From assembly GCA_034120015.1 (NCBI GenBank), contig JAXEIF010000011.1, positions 1 through 64,000 of the forward strand: a DNA stretch of 64,000 nt. The letters are read 5' to 3'. This document shows positions 44,389-52,989 of this stretch, piece by piece. Source of the stretch: CALXOJ01 sp034120015 (lineage in GTDB: Bacteria; Spirochaetota; Spirochaetia; JAFGXN01). A program made the position numbers and the translations under genes. Every line of letters starts with the position of its first letter. Positions within the stretch are counted from its first letter, which is position 1. The notes beneath the pieces are model-generated. The model saw only the letters and a list, made by a program, of their open reading frames with translations, ran no database searches and had not been told where the DNA came from.

Positions 44389-45200
44389 TAAGCTCCTTCA
44401 TTTGCCGAAGCATTGTCTTCGTTAGCCGAAGCATTGTCTTCATTTGCTGTCGGATCAACCAAATTTCCGTGCTGAACCTTTTTAATGGTTCCGGCGCCCC
44501 AGGCTTTATTCACAACTGCCGGCTCAACCAGATTATCTCCGTCGAAAGAAACATATTTAAGATCCGTAGAAACGTTAATTTCATCAAAATAAATGAAGAA
44601 ATCATCGACTCTTTCTTTGGGAGTTGTCGTAATGACAAATTTTACAATTTCAAGATAGCGGTTTGCGGGAAGCTGAGCGGCTTCCTGACGGATATAAGTC
44701 GGAACTTTGACTTTCAGATTTTTCCATCCGATAAAGTTCAGTTTTCCCATCGGCAACGTATAAGAAATCCCGTTAAAATCGCGAACACAGACAGCCAAAT
44801 CATAATTATAGCCGGATCCCCATACCCAAACATCAATCTTGGTGCAGACACCGTTTACAACGATCGGATCAAATCCGTCGGCATTTCCGGGATAAACCTC
44901 AATCGTATTGTAGCCTTTTTTCTTAAACTGGGCGCGGACACCGAGTGCGTTATAAGTTTTACCTTCGACAGCCGTCAAAGCCAGCTGTTTCGGCCGTTCT
45001 TCGACATACGCCACTTTGGGAAACTCTTCGACTGTGAATTCGCTACCCCGAGCCGACCATTCTTTCGTCTTGTCATCCGGGTCGAAACTTTCTACCAAAT
45101 ACGTAATTTCGTAATTGCTTTTTGTTTGAGCAAACAGCGAAATTCCCGACACGGTGCAGATCAGCATCACCATCAATAAACAGAACATCCTTTTTACCAT
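44388..45200 (-). CDS. flaA: FlaA-family flagellar filament outer-layer protein (first copy)
   Basis: Paralogue of the following gene: signal peptide (about residues 1-24), then the FlaA domain with GVCTKIDVWVWGSGYNYDL, LNFIGWKNLKVKVP and DFFIYFDEINVSTD. It has no acidic spacer but ends in a repeated NEDNASA tail encoded by 21-base repeats. Transcription starts at a strong sigma-70 promoter rather than a sigma-28 type, in line with what is known for treponemal flaA. The ribosome site is GGAAGGAG. The pair lies about 1.3 kb from fba, an arrangement I recall also in Treponema pallidum. Confidence 0.9.
   Translation of the reverse strand: MVKRMFCLLMVMLICTVSGISLFAQTKSNYEITYLVESFDPDDKTKEWSARGSEFTVEEFPKVAYVEERPKQLALTAVEGKTYNALGVRAQFKKKGYNTIEVYPGNADGFDPIVVNGVCTKIDVWVWGSGYNYDLAVCVRDFNGISYTLPMGKLNFIGWKNLKVKVPTYIRQEAAQLPANRYLEIVKFVITTTPKERVDDFFIYFDEINVSTDLKYVSFDGDNLVEPAVVNKAWGAGTIKKVQHGNLVDPTANEDNASANEDNASANEGA
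44401..44447 (-). repeat. Two 21-base tandem repeats at the 3' end of the first flaA gene
   Basis: Copies at 44401-44421 and 44422-44442 differ at two or three bases, with five bases of a third. They encode the heptapeptide NEDNASA twice in the C-terminal tail, in frame. Confidence 0.9.
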
Positions 45201-45225
45201 GAGTGTCTCCTTCCTCTCTTTGAAA

Positions 45226-45254
45226 ATTATATTTCAAATCCTTTTTTAAGTCAA
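45226..45254 (-). promoter_or_regulatory. Sigma-70 promoter of the flaA pair
   Basis: TTGACT and TATAAT are separated by 17 bases, 25 bases before the ATG. No sigma-28 box (TAAA-N15-GCCGATAA) is apparent. Confidence 0.85.
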
Positions 45255-45265
45255 ATAGTTTTTCA

Positions 45266-46351
45266 CTACTTGTCAATTATCTTTTCGGCATAATACGGAT
45301 ATAAAATTGAGTCCTTTTTATATTTTTTTATTTTTAATTCCAGAAAAATTTCTTTTTCTTCCCCGCTCTTCAAAACGGAAAAAAAAGAATCGAATGCTGA
45401 AGCGTAATCCCACTCCAAAACCATATCGATATTTTTCCACAGCGGATTTTCCGTCGGAGGTCCCGGAAAAACAACGAGCAGCATCTGCTCTCCGGAAAGC
45501 GCTTCAATCAGCTGCAGTGTCATGGACGCGGCATCGAGAAAAATCAGATTACAGTGGCGTGAACTCAATTCATCCGACAGACGGTTCAGGGAAGTCGTAT
45601 CGCGGGACGAAGGAACTTCAAGCGAGATCAAATCCGAAGAGGCCTGAGGATTGACAGCGGAAAAAGCATTGATAAAAGCCAGATAATTTTTTTCTTTCTC
45701 CGTCGAAAGATTGGCATAGACGACCGCCGGTTTCAGTTTCACCGTTAAAGGATTTTCTGTTCCGTCGGACGGACTCCAGTCCCGGGGAAAAGCCTCTCTG
45801 AATGCATCTTCGTCATCACCGGCGGAAGTCTCATGCGAAAGCGATCCCTCAGGTTCCCGTATCGATACATCATTTCCGGACTCATCAGCCTGACCGGATT
45901 CGTTCTTGCCGTCCGCATCGGTAAAAGGATCGGGAATCGCTTCACGGCTTAACCGACCGAAAAGAGTCCCCAATTCCCCGTAAGCTTTTTCTCCGCTTCG
46001 GGGCAATCCCTTTAAATTCGGAAGCCGTGTCTGTAACTTTTGCTCCAATATGATAAAAAGAGTTTCGGGACGGTCTGCGGCACACGCTTCCGCCTGTTTT
46101 GCCAAAAAAGGAGACAGAATAATAACGTCCGCCGATTCCGGAATCACATCGGAAAGCACAACATTGACCGGAGTCTCTATATAACCGTATCCGTAACCGG
46201 CTTTTTTAACCGACTGACGCAGACTGCCGGCAATCCGGCACGGGCCGACAGTTGTCTCAGCATAAACCTGATCGCAAATAAACAGAGCCTTTTCCCCGCC
46301 GCACGATGCCATAAATAAAAGCAGGACAGCTCCCGTCAAAAACTGTTTCAT
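45266..46351 (-). CDS. Uncharacterised lipoprotein, periplasmic-binding-like
   Basis: A 361-residue lipoprotein (lipobox FMASC, residues 13-17). The alternation of strands and helices, such as ADVIILSPFLAKQAE and a second half beginning LKPAVVYANLS, suggests a two-lobed periplasmic binding-protein fold, with an acidic low-complexity insert at about residues 145-185. The ligand is unknown. The promoter -10 ends ten bases before the ATG and no ribosome site is present; the 13 upstream in-frame codons are the promoter itself. It lies between the flaA pair and fba. Confidence 0.75.
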   Translation of the reverse strand: MKQFLTGAVLLLFMASCGGEKALFICDQVYAETTVGPCRIAGSLRQSVKKAGYGYGYIETPVNVVLSDVIPESADVIILSPFLAKQAEACAADRPETLFIILEQKLQTRLPNLKGLPRSGEKAYGELGTLFGRLSREAIPDPFTDADGKNESGQADESGNDVSIREPEGSLSHETSAGDDEDAFREAFPRDWSPSDGTENPLTVKLKPAVVYANLSTEKEKNYLAFINAFSAVNPQASSDLISLEVPSSRDTTSLNRLSDELSSRHCNLIFLDAASMTLQLIEALSGEQMLLVVFPGPPTENPLWKNIDMVLEWDYASAFDSFFSVLKSGEEKEIFLELKIKKYKKDSILYPYYAEKIIDK

Positions 46352-46361
46352 ATTGTAAAAT

Positions 46362-46390
46362 AATTTACCATTATCTTTACCGCGCGTCAA
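46362..46390 (-). promoter_or_regulatory. Promoter giving a near-leaderless transcript
   Basis: TTGACG and TAAATT are separated by 17 bases. The ATG is ten bases beyond the -10, so a leader of about three or four bases is expected, with no Shine-Dalgarno sequence. Confidence 0.6.
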
Positions 46391-46397
46391 TTATTTC

Positions 46398-46426
46398 TTG
46401 ATTAATTGGTAAAATCGGAATATAAT
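46398..46426 (+). promoter_or_regulatory. Sigma-70 promoter of fba
   Basis: TTGATT and TATAAT are separated by 17 bases, back to back with the lipoprotein promoter. fba has AAGGAG before its ATG. Confidence 0.8.
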
Positions 46427-46458
46427 CAGTTTAAATCAACTATACAAGGAGCAGTCAA

Positions 46459-47457
46459 ATGCCTAGTTACAAGGAATTGGGTCTTGTCAACACGAAAGAG
46501 TTGTTCAGGAAAGCGATGGCCGGTAAATACGCCATTCCCGCTTACAATTTTAACAATATGGAGCAGATGCAGGCCATTATCCAGGCCTGTGTGGAAACCA
46601 AGTCGCCTGTTATCCTGCAGGTTTCTTCCGGCGCCCGCAAATACGCCAATGCAACACTGCTGAAAAACATGGCTAAAGGGGCCGTCGAATATGCAGCCGA
46701 ATTGGGCTATGCCATTCCGATTGTTCTCCATCTGGATCACGGCGATTCGTTCGAACTGTGCAAAGACTGTATCGACAGCGGATTTTCTTCCGTTATGATC
46801 GACGGTTCCCACCTGCCTTACGAAGAAAACGTCGCTCTGACAAAAAAAGTTTGCGAATATGCACACTCTCAGAAAGATTATGTGACAGTTGAAGGTGAGC
46901 TCGGAGTTCTTGCCGGAGTCGAAGACGAAGTCTCCCACGAACATTCGAACTATACCAGCCCCGACGAAGTCGAAGATTTCGTCAAAAAAACAGGGGTCGA
47001 TTCTCTCGCCATTTCCATCGGAACTTCGCACGGCGCCAATAAGTTCAAACCGGAACAGTGCACACGCAACGCCGACGGAATTCTGATTCCGCCTCCTCTC
47101 CGTTTCGATATTCTGGAAGAAATCGAAAAGAGAATCCCCGGATTCCCGATTGTCCTTCACGGATCTTCTTCCGTTCCGCAGGATCAGGTTGCGATTATCA
47201 ATGCCAACGGCGGTAAACTGAAGGACGCCATCGGTATCCCCGAAGAAGAACTGCGCAAAGCCGCCAAATCGGCTGTCTGCAAAATCAATATCGATTCCGA
47301 CGGACGTCTGGCAATGACTGCCGCTATCCGCAAAGTTTTCAATGACAACCCCGCAGAATTCGACCCTCGCAAATATTTGGGACCCGCACGTGATTCTCTG
47401 CGCGAGTTGTACAAAAAGAAAAACATCAACGTTTTGGGGTCGGCCGGACAGGCTTAA
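46459..47457 (+). CDS. fba: Class II fructose-bisphosphate aldolase
   Basis: Zinc-dependent cleavage of fructose 1,6-bisphosphate into triose phosphates. PAYNFNNMEQMQAI is the N-terminal signature; catalytic Asp and zinc His are in HLDHGDS, further ligands in EGELG, GTSHGANKF and LHGSSSVP. The 332-residue length fits the class IIB group. The gene has its own promoter and terminator and works with tpiA, gap and pgk elsewhere in the window. Confidence 0.98.
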   Translation: MPSYKELGLVNTKELFRKAMAGKYAIPAYNFNNMEQMQAIIQACVETKSPVILQVSSGARKYANATLLKNMAKGAVEYAAELGYAIPIVLHLDHGDSFELCKDCIDSGFSSVMIDGSHLPYEENVALTKKVCEYAHSQKDYVTVEGELGVLAGVEDEVSHEHSNYTSPDEVEDFVKKTGVDSLAISIGTSHGANKFKPEQCTRNADGILIPPPLRFDILEEIEKRIPGFPIVLHGSSSVPQDQVAIINANGGKLKDAIGIPEEELRKAAKSAVCKINIDSDGRLAMTAAIRKVFNDNPAEFDPRKYLGPARDSLRELYKKKNINVLGSAGQA

Positions 47458-47469
47458 TCCCGTATACGG

Positions 47470-47498
47470 AAAAAGGACCGGGGAACCGGTCCTTTTTT
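47470..47498 (+). terminator. Intrinsic terminator of fba
   Basis: AAAAAGGACCGG, loop GGAA, CCGGTCCTTTTTT, 13 bases after the fba stop. Confidence 0.93.
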
Positions 47499-47531
47499 CT
47501 TCGTCAAACAACCGTAACGGAATACAAAATC

Positions 47532-48956
47532 ATGAAAAATACAAAAATGACAGATATTTCTTTAACCGGCAACCGAATCATTGCCATTGATTTTTTCCGG
47601 GGACTTGCCATCCTCGGAGTCGTTCTGACACACTGTTTAATTTACGGTGTATTCTATACAATTGACAACGCCCTATCAACCGTACCGCCGGGACTCCTTG
47701 CGGTTTTCTCTCCGATTGTTCTGATTTCACCCATGGCCGGACTGTTTGCTTTTATAAGCGTTGTGGCCAATACGTTTACCGCATTACGGCGAAAAGACAA
47801 CGGACATTCCTCCGCAAGCGTTATTCAGCCCATTGTTTTAACATCCCTTGTCCTGATTCTGCTTCATTTTATCTTTTCGACGCTTTTTAAATGCAGCAGC
47901 GGATCGATGTTTACGCCGGGAGTCACCATTAACACAATTGTTCCTGCCTCTATCCGACAGAGTCAATTGATTCTGCCTCAATTTGAAAACTTATTATATA
48001 TGGATGCCTTATCAATGATCGGAATCAGCGGACTGACATCTGCAGCCGTACTGGCCTTTCTTTTGAAAAAACCGTTCTCGACGCATAAACTGACGGCTTT
48101 AACGGCAATCGGTTTCATTGCCGCTTTACTGTCCCCTTTCCTGTGGTATTTATTCTGGAAACCGTTTCGGTTTTTTTATTTCAGTGCATACCCGCTCAGA
48201 TTATTATCGATTCCGTTATCTTTTTTTGCGGCAAGAATGCATTGTCTCCCCGGAATTCTGCCTTTTATTATTTTCGGAGTCTGGTTCGGATTTTTTCTCC
48301 ATTCCCGACCGACATACCGGGAAGTCAAAAAGAAAACATTCCCGATTGCTGTCGCCTCAACCGTTCTTTTCTGTTTTTTCGTCGGAGTCAAATTATTTTT
48401 GATTCTGGGAAACGAGACTCATACGGTTGGGTTTCTGTCGCGAATCGGACTGTTGTCACTTCTTGCCGAAAATACTCCCGGCATTTTAACGGGAAACATC
48501 GGAAATGCGTTTTTGGATTATAAATCGTTACCGGTCGAATTTCAATTTTTCGGAATCGCCCTGATTTTTTGGGGATTTCCGCTCCTGATGAAGCAGTTTG
48601 ACTATGACGAAGAAGATAAAAGAGAAAAACGTATATCCCGAATCCGCCCGGTTCTGCGATTCGGAACACTCTCTCTGACTATCTGCGTTTTCGAAACCCC
48701 TGTTCATACTGTTTTTGCAAAAGGACTGCACGCGCTTTCCGGCATTCCCGTACCCGATATGAATCGGATTCAACCCGATTTTTTTATGACCCATCCTCTG
48801 ATTTGGATTGCTTATGCCGCATTTATAATTCTTCTCTGGGTCGGAATTCTGAAGCTTTGGGAAAAACAAAACTACAGATTAAGTCTGGAATGGCTACTGG
48901 TTAAAGCGACCGCACCGTTACGCAAAATTAAATCGGAAAAATTATCAGTGCGTTAA
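47532..48956 (+). CDS. Multi-spanning acyltransferase-like membrane protein
   Basis: A 474-residue protein with about ten to twelve helices. Near the N-terminus, RIIAIDFFRGLAILGVVLTH matches the R..xDxxRGxAxxxxxxxH pattern of the membrane acyltransferase (OafA/HGSNAT/DUF1624) superfamily, where Asp-Arg and His are functionally important. It may modify envelope glycans; substrate unknown. The ribosome site is weak; a second ATG five codons on is possible. Its stop directly abuts the stop of the convergent GH18 gene with no space. Confidence 0.75.
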   Translation: MKNTKMTDISLTGNRIIAIDFFRGLAILGVVLTHCLIYGVFYTIDNALSTVPPGLLAVFSPIVLISPMAGLFAFISVVANTFTALRRKDNGHSSASVIQPIVLTSLVLILLHFIFSTLFKCSSGSMFTPGVTINTIVPASIRQSQLILPQFENLLYMDALSMIGISGLTSAAVLAFLLKKPFSTHKLTALTAIGFIAALLSPFLWYLFWKPFRFFYFSAYPLRLLSIPLSFFAARMHCLPGILPFIIFGVWFGFFLHSRPTYREVKKKTFPIAVASTVLFCFFVGVKLFLILGNETHTVGFLSRIGLLSLLAENTPGILTGNIGNAFLDYKSLPVEFQFFGIALIFWGFPLLMKQFDYDEEDKREKRISRIRPVLRFGTLSLTICVFETPVHTVFAKGLHALSGIPVPDMNRIQPDFFMTHPLIWIAYAAFIILLWVGILKLWEKQNYRLSLEWLLVKATAPLRKIKSEKLSVR

Positions 48957-49979
48957 TTATTCGATCAGCTCACTGTAAACAGCCCTGAGCAGACGTAAAT
49001 CCGGAGTATCCTGGGCAATATGCCAGATCATAATTCCGCCGTAGGCTCGGGCATAATGACTTTTCTCTCGAATCAGTTTAAGACTGTTATATGTGATAGT
49101 CTGTCGGCCTCCGTCGGGTGTATCGATTGTCAGAAAATCCTCTTTAACGGATTTATCCGGATACAATCCGAAAACATCGCGAAAAGTAACCGACCCCTGA
49201 CTGACAACTTTCCCGTCCGCACCGAAAGTTCTCTGCCAGCCGTAAAACGGTACACCGATAACCAGTTTGGAGCGGTCGATTCCGCGACGATTCTGCCAGT
49301 AATCAATTGTCTTTTCCACGTGAGCAAACGACGAATGATCTTTCAGTTCTTTGTCAAACAGACCCGATTCGTTGTAAATCATCAAATTTAAGAAATCGAA
49401 TGATGTAACAGCCGCATCCTTCATTTTTCGCGCACCCCAATAACCGAATGCGCCGGAAAGCTGATACGGTTTGTCGGACACGACTTTCGCCAAAGCGACA
49501 ATAAAGTCATTATACTCGGGAATCATCATATCCCCTTCGAAATCGAGGTCGATTCCGTCAATTCCGTTGGATTCGACAAAACGGATTAAAGCATCTATAA
49601 TTGTATCAAACTGTCCGGAACGGAACAGTTTCAGATAACGCTGTCCCGCTTCCGTTTTGGAAGTTACATGTCCGCCGCCGATTGAAATAAAAACACGCGT
49701 CTGCTTTGCATGCGCTTTGGCAATAAATTTTTTCAATTCAAGAGAAGAAACGCGCGGCGCGGAAATTTTTCCGTTGCGGTCGTAATTGAAAAACCAGAGG
49801 TTTATATGCGTCAGATATTCCAGACCGGGATTGTACTGATCGAGCATAATAGCCGCTGCGGGGAAATAGCCGACCACCCGGCGTCCGCCCAGCGCCGATT
49901 TGTCTGTTTCCGGACGGGTCAGACAGCCGATCGGCAAAAAGAGAGATAAAACCAAAAGCGTGAATCCTTTTTTATTCAC
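48957..49979 (-). CDS. GH18 chitinase-like lipoprotein
   Basis: Exported glycoside hydrolase family 18 protein. Signal and lipobox are LFLPIGC (Cys at about residue 18 from the chosen start). The catalytic DxxDxDxE motif is intact in GIDGIDLDFEGD, with VFISIGGG and LNLMIYNE as barrel markers, and a C-terminal GGIMIWHIAQD strand. It should hydrolyse chitin, chitooligosaccharides or another GlcNAc polymer. The start is GTG at 49979, as AAAGGAG lies six bases upstream; a TTG six codons earlier is less likely. Confidence 0.9.
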   Translation of the reverse strand: MNKKGFTLLVLSLFLPIGCLTRPETDKSALGGRRVVGYFPAAAIMLDQYNPGLEYLTHINLWFFNYDRNGKISAPRVSSLELKKFIAKAHAKQTRVFISIGGGHVTSKTEAGQRYLKLFRSGQFDTIIDALIRFVESNGIDGIDLDFEGDMMIPEYNDFIVALAKVVSDKPYQLSGAFGYWGARKMKDAAVTSFDFLNLMIYNESGLFDKELKDHSSFAHVEKTIDYWQNRRGIDRSKLVIGVPFYGWQRTFGADGKVVSQGSVTFRDVFGLYPDKSVKEDFLTIDTPDGGRQTITYNSLKLIREKSHYARAYGGIMIWHIAQDTPDLRLLRAVYSELIE

Positions 49980-50039
49980 CGAATTCTCCTTTCTCAATTT
50001 TATCCGATTTTCTTCCGATAAAAAAACGGAGGAAACCGA

Positions 50040-50528
50040 ATGAAACGCACCGACTATTTAAACTGGGACGAATATTTTATGGGAGTGGCCCTACTGTCAG
50101 CAAAACGCAGCAAAGATCCGTCGACCCAGGTCGGAGCCTGTATTGTCAATACCGACAATGTGATTGTCGGAACCGGTTACAACGGTTTCCCGAAGGGGTG
50201 CAGCGACGAACTGTTTCCCTGGGAACGAACCGGAAACTTTCTGGAAACCAAATATCCGTATGTCTGTCACGCCGAATTAAACGCCATTTTAAACTCGGCA
50301 TCCCGAACTCTGAAAGGCTGCCGGATTTACGTCGGACTTTTTCCCTGCAACGAATGCGCAAAAGCAATTATTCAGTCGGGCATAACGGAAATCATTTTTA
50401 TTTCGGATAAGTACGCAGATACGGATGGTGTCAAAGCCTCGAAACGTATGCTGACCGAAGCAGGCGTTACATTCAGACCCTTATCATCGCAACGGAAAAC
50501 GGTTACCATTGATTACGGAATTGTATAA
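50040..50528 (+). CDS. Deoxycytidylate deaminase (dCMP deaminase / ComEB family)
   Basis: Zinc deaminase converting dCMP to dUMP for thymidylate synthesis. Zinc and proton-shuttle residues are in YVCHAELNAI (His and Glu) and FPCNECAKAI (two Cys). RSKDPSTQVGACIV and GTGYNGFPKGC are substrate-side motifs. The 162-residue length is usual. GGAGG lies before the ATG. It is divergent from GH18. Confidence 0.95.
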   Translation: MKRTDYLNWDEYFMGVALLSAKRSKDPSTQVGACIVNTDNVIVGTGYNGFPKGCSDELFPWERTGNFLETKYPYVCHAELNAILNSASRTLKGCRIYVGLFPCNECAKAIIQSGITEIIFISDKYADTDGVKASKRMLTEAGVTFRPLSSQRKTVTIDYGIV

Positions 50529-50571
50529 ACTGCAGCTTCCGCAAAAATAAAATTATTTTTAAAAATTATAA

Positions 50572-50600
50572 TTGACTATAATCATTTCAGAGGTTAAAAT
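50572..50600 (+). promoter_or_regulatory. Sigma-70 promoter of tyrA-epimerase
   Basis: TTGACT and TAAAAT are separated by 17 bases. Together with GAGG six bases before the GTG at 50632, it supports that start. Confidence 0.75.
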
Positions 50601-50631
50601 CAAGTGATTATCATAAAATATGAGGAAGATT

Positions 50632-51438
50632 GTGCGAATTTTAATCCTCGGCGCCGGAAAAATGGGGCGATGGCTCTCCGATTCGCTTTGCCTTGACGAA
50701 GAAACGGCTGTTTTTGATACCGATAAAACCAAACTGAAATATCTGTTTAATGTCCGGCGGCTGACCGACGGAAACGAAATCCGCGAATTTAATCCCGAAC
50801 TGGTCATAAATGCAGCCGGTTTGTCTCAAACGGAAAATGCATTTCGGTTTGCCGTTCCTTTTCTTTCATCCGACTGTATCCTTTCGGATATTGCCTCCGT
50901 AAAAAACAATTTGGAAGAATACTACAAAACATCAGGATTCCGCTTTGTTTCTTCGCACCCGATGTTCGGTCCGACTTTTGCCAATATCGGAGATCTCCGT
51001 ACACAAACGGCGATTATTATTAAAGAATCGTGTCCCGAAGGCCGTGCTTTTTTTAAAACATTTTACGAAAAACTGAATGTTCGCGTTTTTGAGGCCGGTT
51101 TCAACGAACACGACCGACTGACAGCCTATTCCCTTTCGACCCCGTTTGCGGCAACTCTGGCTTTCGTATCCTGCCTGAAACCGATACAGGCGCCGGGTAC
51201 CACTTTCAAAAAACATATGGAAATTGCCGACGGACTTCTTTCCGAAGATGACGAATTACTGACCGAAATTCTCCTTAACAAATACAGTGCCGCCCAAATT
51301 ACGGAAATTGAAAAAACACTCGGGAAATTAAGGATATGGGTTGATAACCGGGACGCTTCTGCCGTCAAAAAATATTTAAACGAACTCAGAAACGATTGGG
51401 AGACATACAAAAATGCCTTACGTAACTTTGGAAAATAA
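50632..51438 (+). CDS. tyrA: Prephenate dehydrogenase family protein
   Basis: NAD(P)-dependent oxidative decarboxylation of prephenate to 4-hydroxyphenylpyruvate in tyrosine synthesis. The Rossmann start is LILGAGKMGRWL, and SSHPMFGPTF and HDRLTAYSLSTPFA follow; the latter has Thr where E. coli TyrA has its catalytic His, a variant I associate with a family found in Bacteroidetes. No chorismate mutase domain is present. The start is GTG at 50632, preceded by GAGG; an ATG four codons earlier has no site. The 3' end overlaps the next gene by 26 bases. No other aromatic genes are nearby. Confidence 0.85.
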   Translation: MRILILGAGKMGRWLSDSLCLDEETAVFDTDKTKLKYLFNVRRLTDGNEIREFNPELVINAAGLSQTENAFRFAVPFLSSDCILSDIASVKNNLEEYYKTSGFRFVSSHPMFGPTFANIGDLRTQTAIIIKESCPEGRAFFKTFYEKLNVRVFEAGFNEHDRLTAYSLSTPFAATLAFVSCLKPIQAPGTTFKKHMEIADGLLSEDDELLTEILLNKYSAAQITEIEKTLGKLRIWVDNRDASAVKKYLNELRNDWETYKNALRNFGK

Positions 51439-52279
51439 CAACCTGAAGGCGGTTATCTCCGCACAGGGTGCCGAACTGCAGTCGCTTTACGGAAAAAAAA
51501 ATGCAACGGAATACCTGTGGCAGGGGAATCCCGATTTTTGGAGAAGAAGAGCCCCTCATCTCTTTCCGATTATCGGCGGACTGAAAGACGGCTATTTTCT
51601 TTACGATACTCAAAAGTATGAAATGAGCAACCACGGATTTGCCCGCGACAGCCGTTTCGAAGTCAAATATCCGTCGCTGAAAAAAGCCGTTTTTACTTTG
51701 GAAGAAGAAAAGTCCAACTATCCGTTTCGATACCGCTTCACGGTTACCTATTCGCTAAAAGACAACAGACTGAAAGTATCATACAGGGTTAAAAACACCG
51801 ATACACGAAAAATTTATTTTTCAGTCGGAGGACATCCCGCTTTTGCCTGTCCGATCGACCGGACTTTAAAGTACACCGACTATTTTATTGAATTCGAAAA
51901 AACCGAATCGGGAGAAATGCCTCTGATTGTCAATGATGTAGTCGACGGCACGCGATATTTTCCGATTCGGAATAAAAAAATCCCGCTGATGAATTCTCTG
52001 TTTAGTCAGGATGCACTGATTTTTGATTCTCCTGCATCGAAAAAATTCCGACTGCGCAGTACAAAAGACAGCCGGCAAATCGAAATGAAAATTAAAAATT
52101 TTGATATGATGGCCTTTTGGTCAAAAGCCAAAGAAGGAGCCGATTTTATCTGCTTCGAACCGTGGTGCGGGATCGATGACAGGGCCGAATGCAACCACTG
52201 CCTCGAGTCAAAGTGGAAAATCCATTGTCTGAAACCCGGAAAAACTTTTAAATGCTCCTACACAATTACCGTTAACTGA
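51413..52279 (+). CDS. Aldose 1-epimerase-like protein (LacX group)
   Basis: A 288-residue member of the mutarotase-like superfamily, distinct from galM in the window. HLFPIIGGLKDG, SNHGFARDSRFEV and GHPAFACP match the LacX/YeaD-type branch; the final FEPWCGIDDR stretch contains the probable catalytic Glu. It acts on an undetermined hexose or hexose phosphate. It overlaps tyrA by 26 bases and ends at a terminator, so the two are co-transcribed although their roles differ. Confidence 0.88.
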   Translation: MPYVTLENNNLKAVISAQGAELQSLYGKKNATEYLWQGNPDFWRRRAPHLFPIIGGLKDGYFLYDTQKYEMSNHGFARDSRFEVKYPSLKKAVFTLEEEKSNYPFRYRFTVTYSLKDNRLKVSYRVKNTDTRKIYFSVGGHPAFACPIDRTLKYTDYFIEFEKTESGEMPLIVNDVVDGTRYFPIRNKKIPLMNSLFSQDALIFDSPASKKFRLRSTKDSRQIEMKIKNFDMMAFWSKAKEGADFICFEPWCGIDDRAECNHCLESKWKIHCLKPGKTFKCSYTITVN

Positions 52280-52304
52280 AAAAAGCTGCCTTTCGGCAGC
52301 TTTT
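52279..52304 (+). terminator. Intrinsic terminator of tyrA-epimerase
   Basis: AAAAAAGCTGCC, loop TTTC, GGCAGCTTTT directly at the stop codon. Confidence 0.88.
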
Positions 52305-52336
52305 CCTATTTTATACCCGCACAGTCAACAGGAAAA

Positions 52337-52924
52337 TCAGTTCAGAGATTTCCGCTTCAGCCAGTTAACAAGCAGACCGTTAAAAATAAACAGCGAGCAG
52401 CTGAACCAAATCAGAGCGAAAAAATAACCGATCAGTTTCTCAAACAAATCCGGATTAACACCGCCGATTACCCACATCACAACGGCAATCGCCAGCATGA
52501 CGACACCGTCTACCAGAAATCCGACCGCCCCCCTATAGGCTTTAGTCAGATACCAGAAATAAAGGCTGAACACCGAAGCGGCGAAAATACAGAACGAAAT
52601 AATCCAGGTCAGCCCGCGCAAAATATCAGCCGAAAAAAACGTACAGACAATTCCGAGAATCAGAAAAAAGAGTCCGGCTGCTACAGGAAAGAAAAGTCCG
52701 TAAATCGTTCTTTTTACGGCTCCGTAAATAATCGTAAACGCCCCCAGCATCATCGACAGTATACCGAAAAAAACAATCACAATCTGCGGCAGCTGCGACG
52801 CAAAGACAGCCGTCAAAATACCCGCAACAAGGAAAAGAATACCTGCGGCAATATATCCTTTTCGGGAAAACTGATCGACAATACTGACTTCACGGATTTC
52901 GATTTCGGGAATCATATCTTCCAT
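52337..52924 (-). CDS. HdeD-like (DUF308) membrane protein
   Basis: A 195-residue integral membrane protein with six evenly spaced helices arranged as repeated pairs, the pattern of the HdeD/DUF308 family (acid resistance in E. coli, otherwise unknown). The N-terminal 20 residues are acidic and cytoplasmic. GGAGG precedes the ATG and a clear promoter lies upstream. It stands alone between the epimerase and miaA. Confidence 0.8.
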   Translation of the reverse strand: MEDMIPEIEIREVSIVDQFSRKGYIAAGILFLVAGILTAVFASQLPQIVIVFFGILSMMLGAFTIIYGAVKRTIYGLFFPVAAGLFFLILGIVCTFFSADILRGLTWIISFCIFAASVFSLYFWYLTKAYRGAVGFLVDGVVMLAIAVVMWVIGGVNPDLFEKLIGYFFALIWFSCSLFIFNGLLVNWLKRKSLN

Positions 52925-52954
52925 AATTAAACCTCCGTCTGTGTTTATAACTGT

Positions 52955-52983
52955 AATATAGCGATTCTCGGAAAAATTGTAAA
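52955..52983 (-). promoter_or_regulatory. Sigma-70 promoter of the HdeD-like gene
   Basis: TTTACA and TATATT are separated by 17 bases, 30 bases before the ATG. Confidence 0.7.
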
Positions 52984-52989
52984 CCGCAT

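Noticed and set aside
46426..47511. Open frame of 361 codons on the minus strand
   Set aside because: Antisense to fba, whose catalytic motifs are intact; composition is shadow-like.
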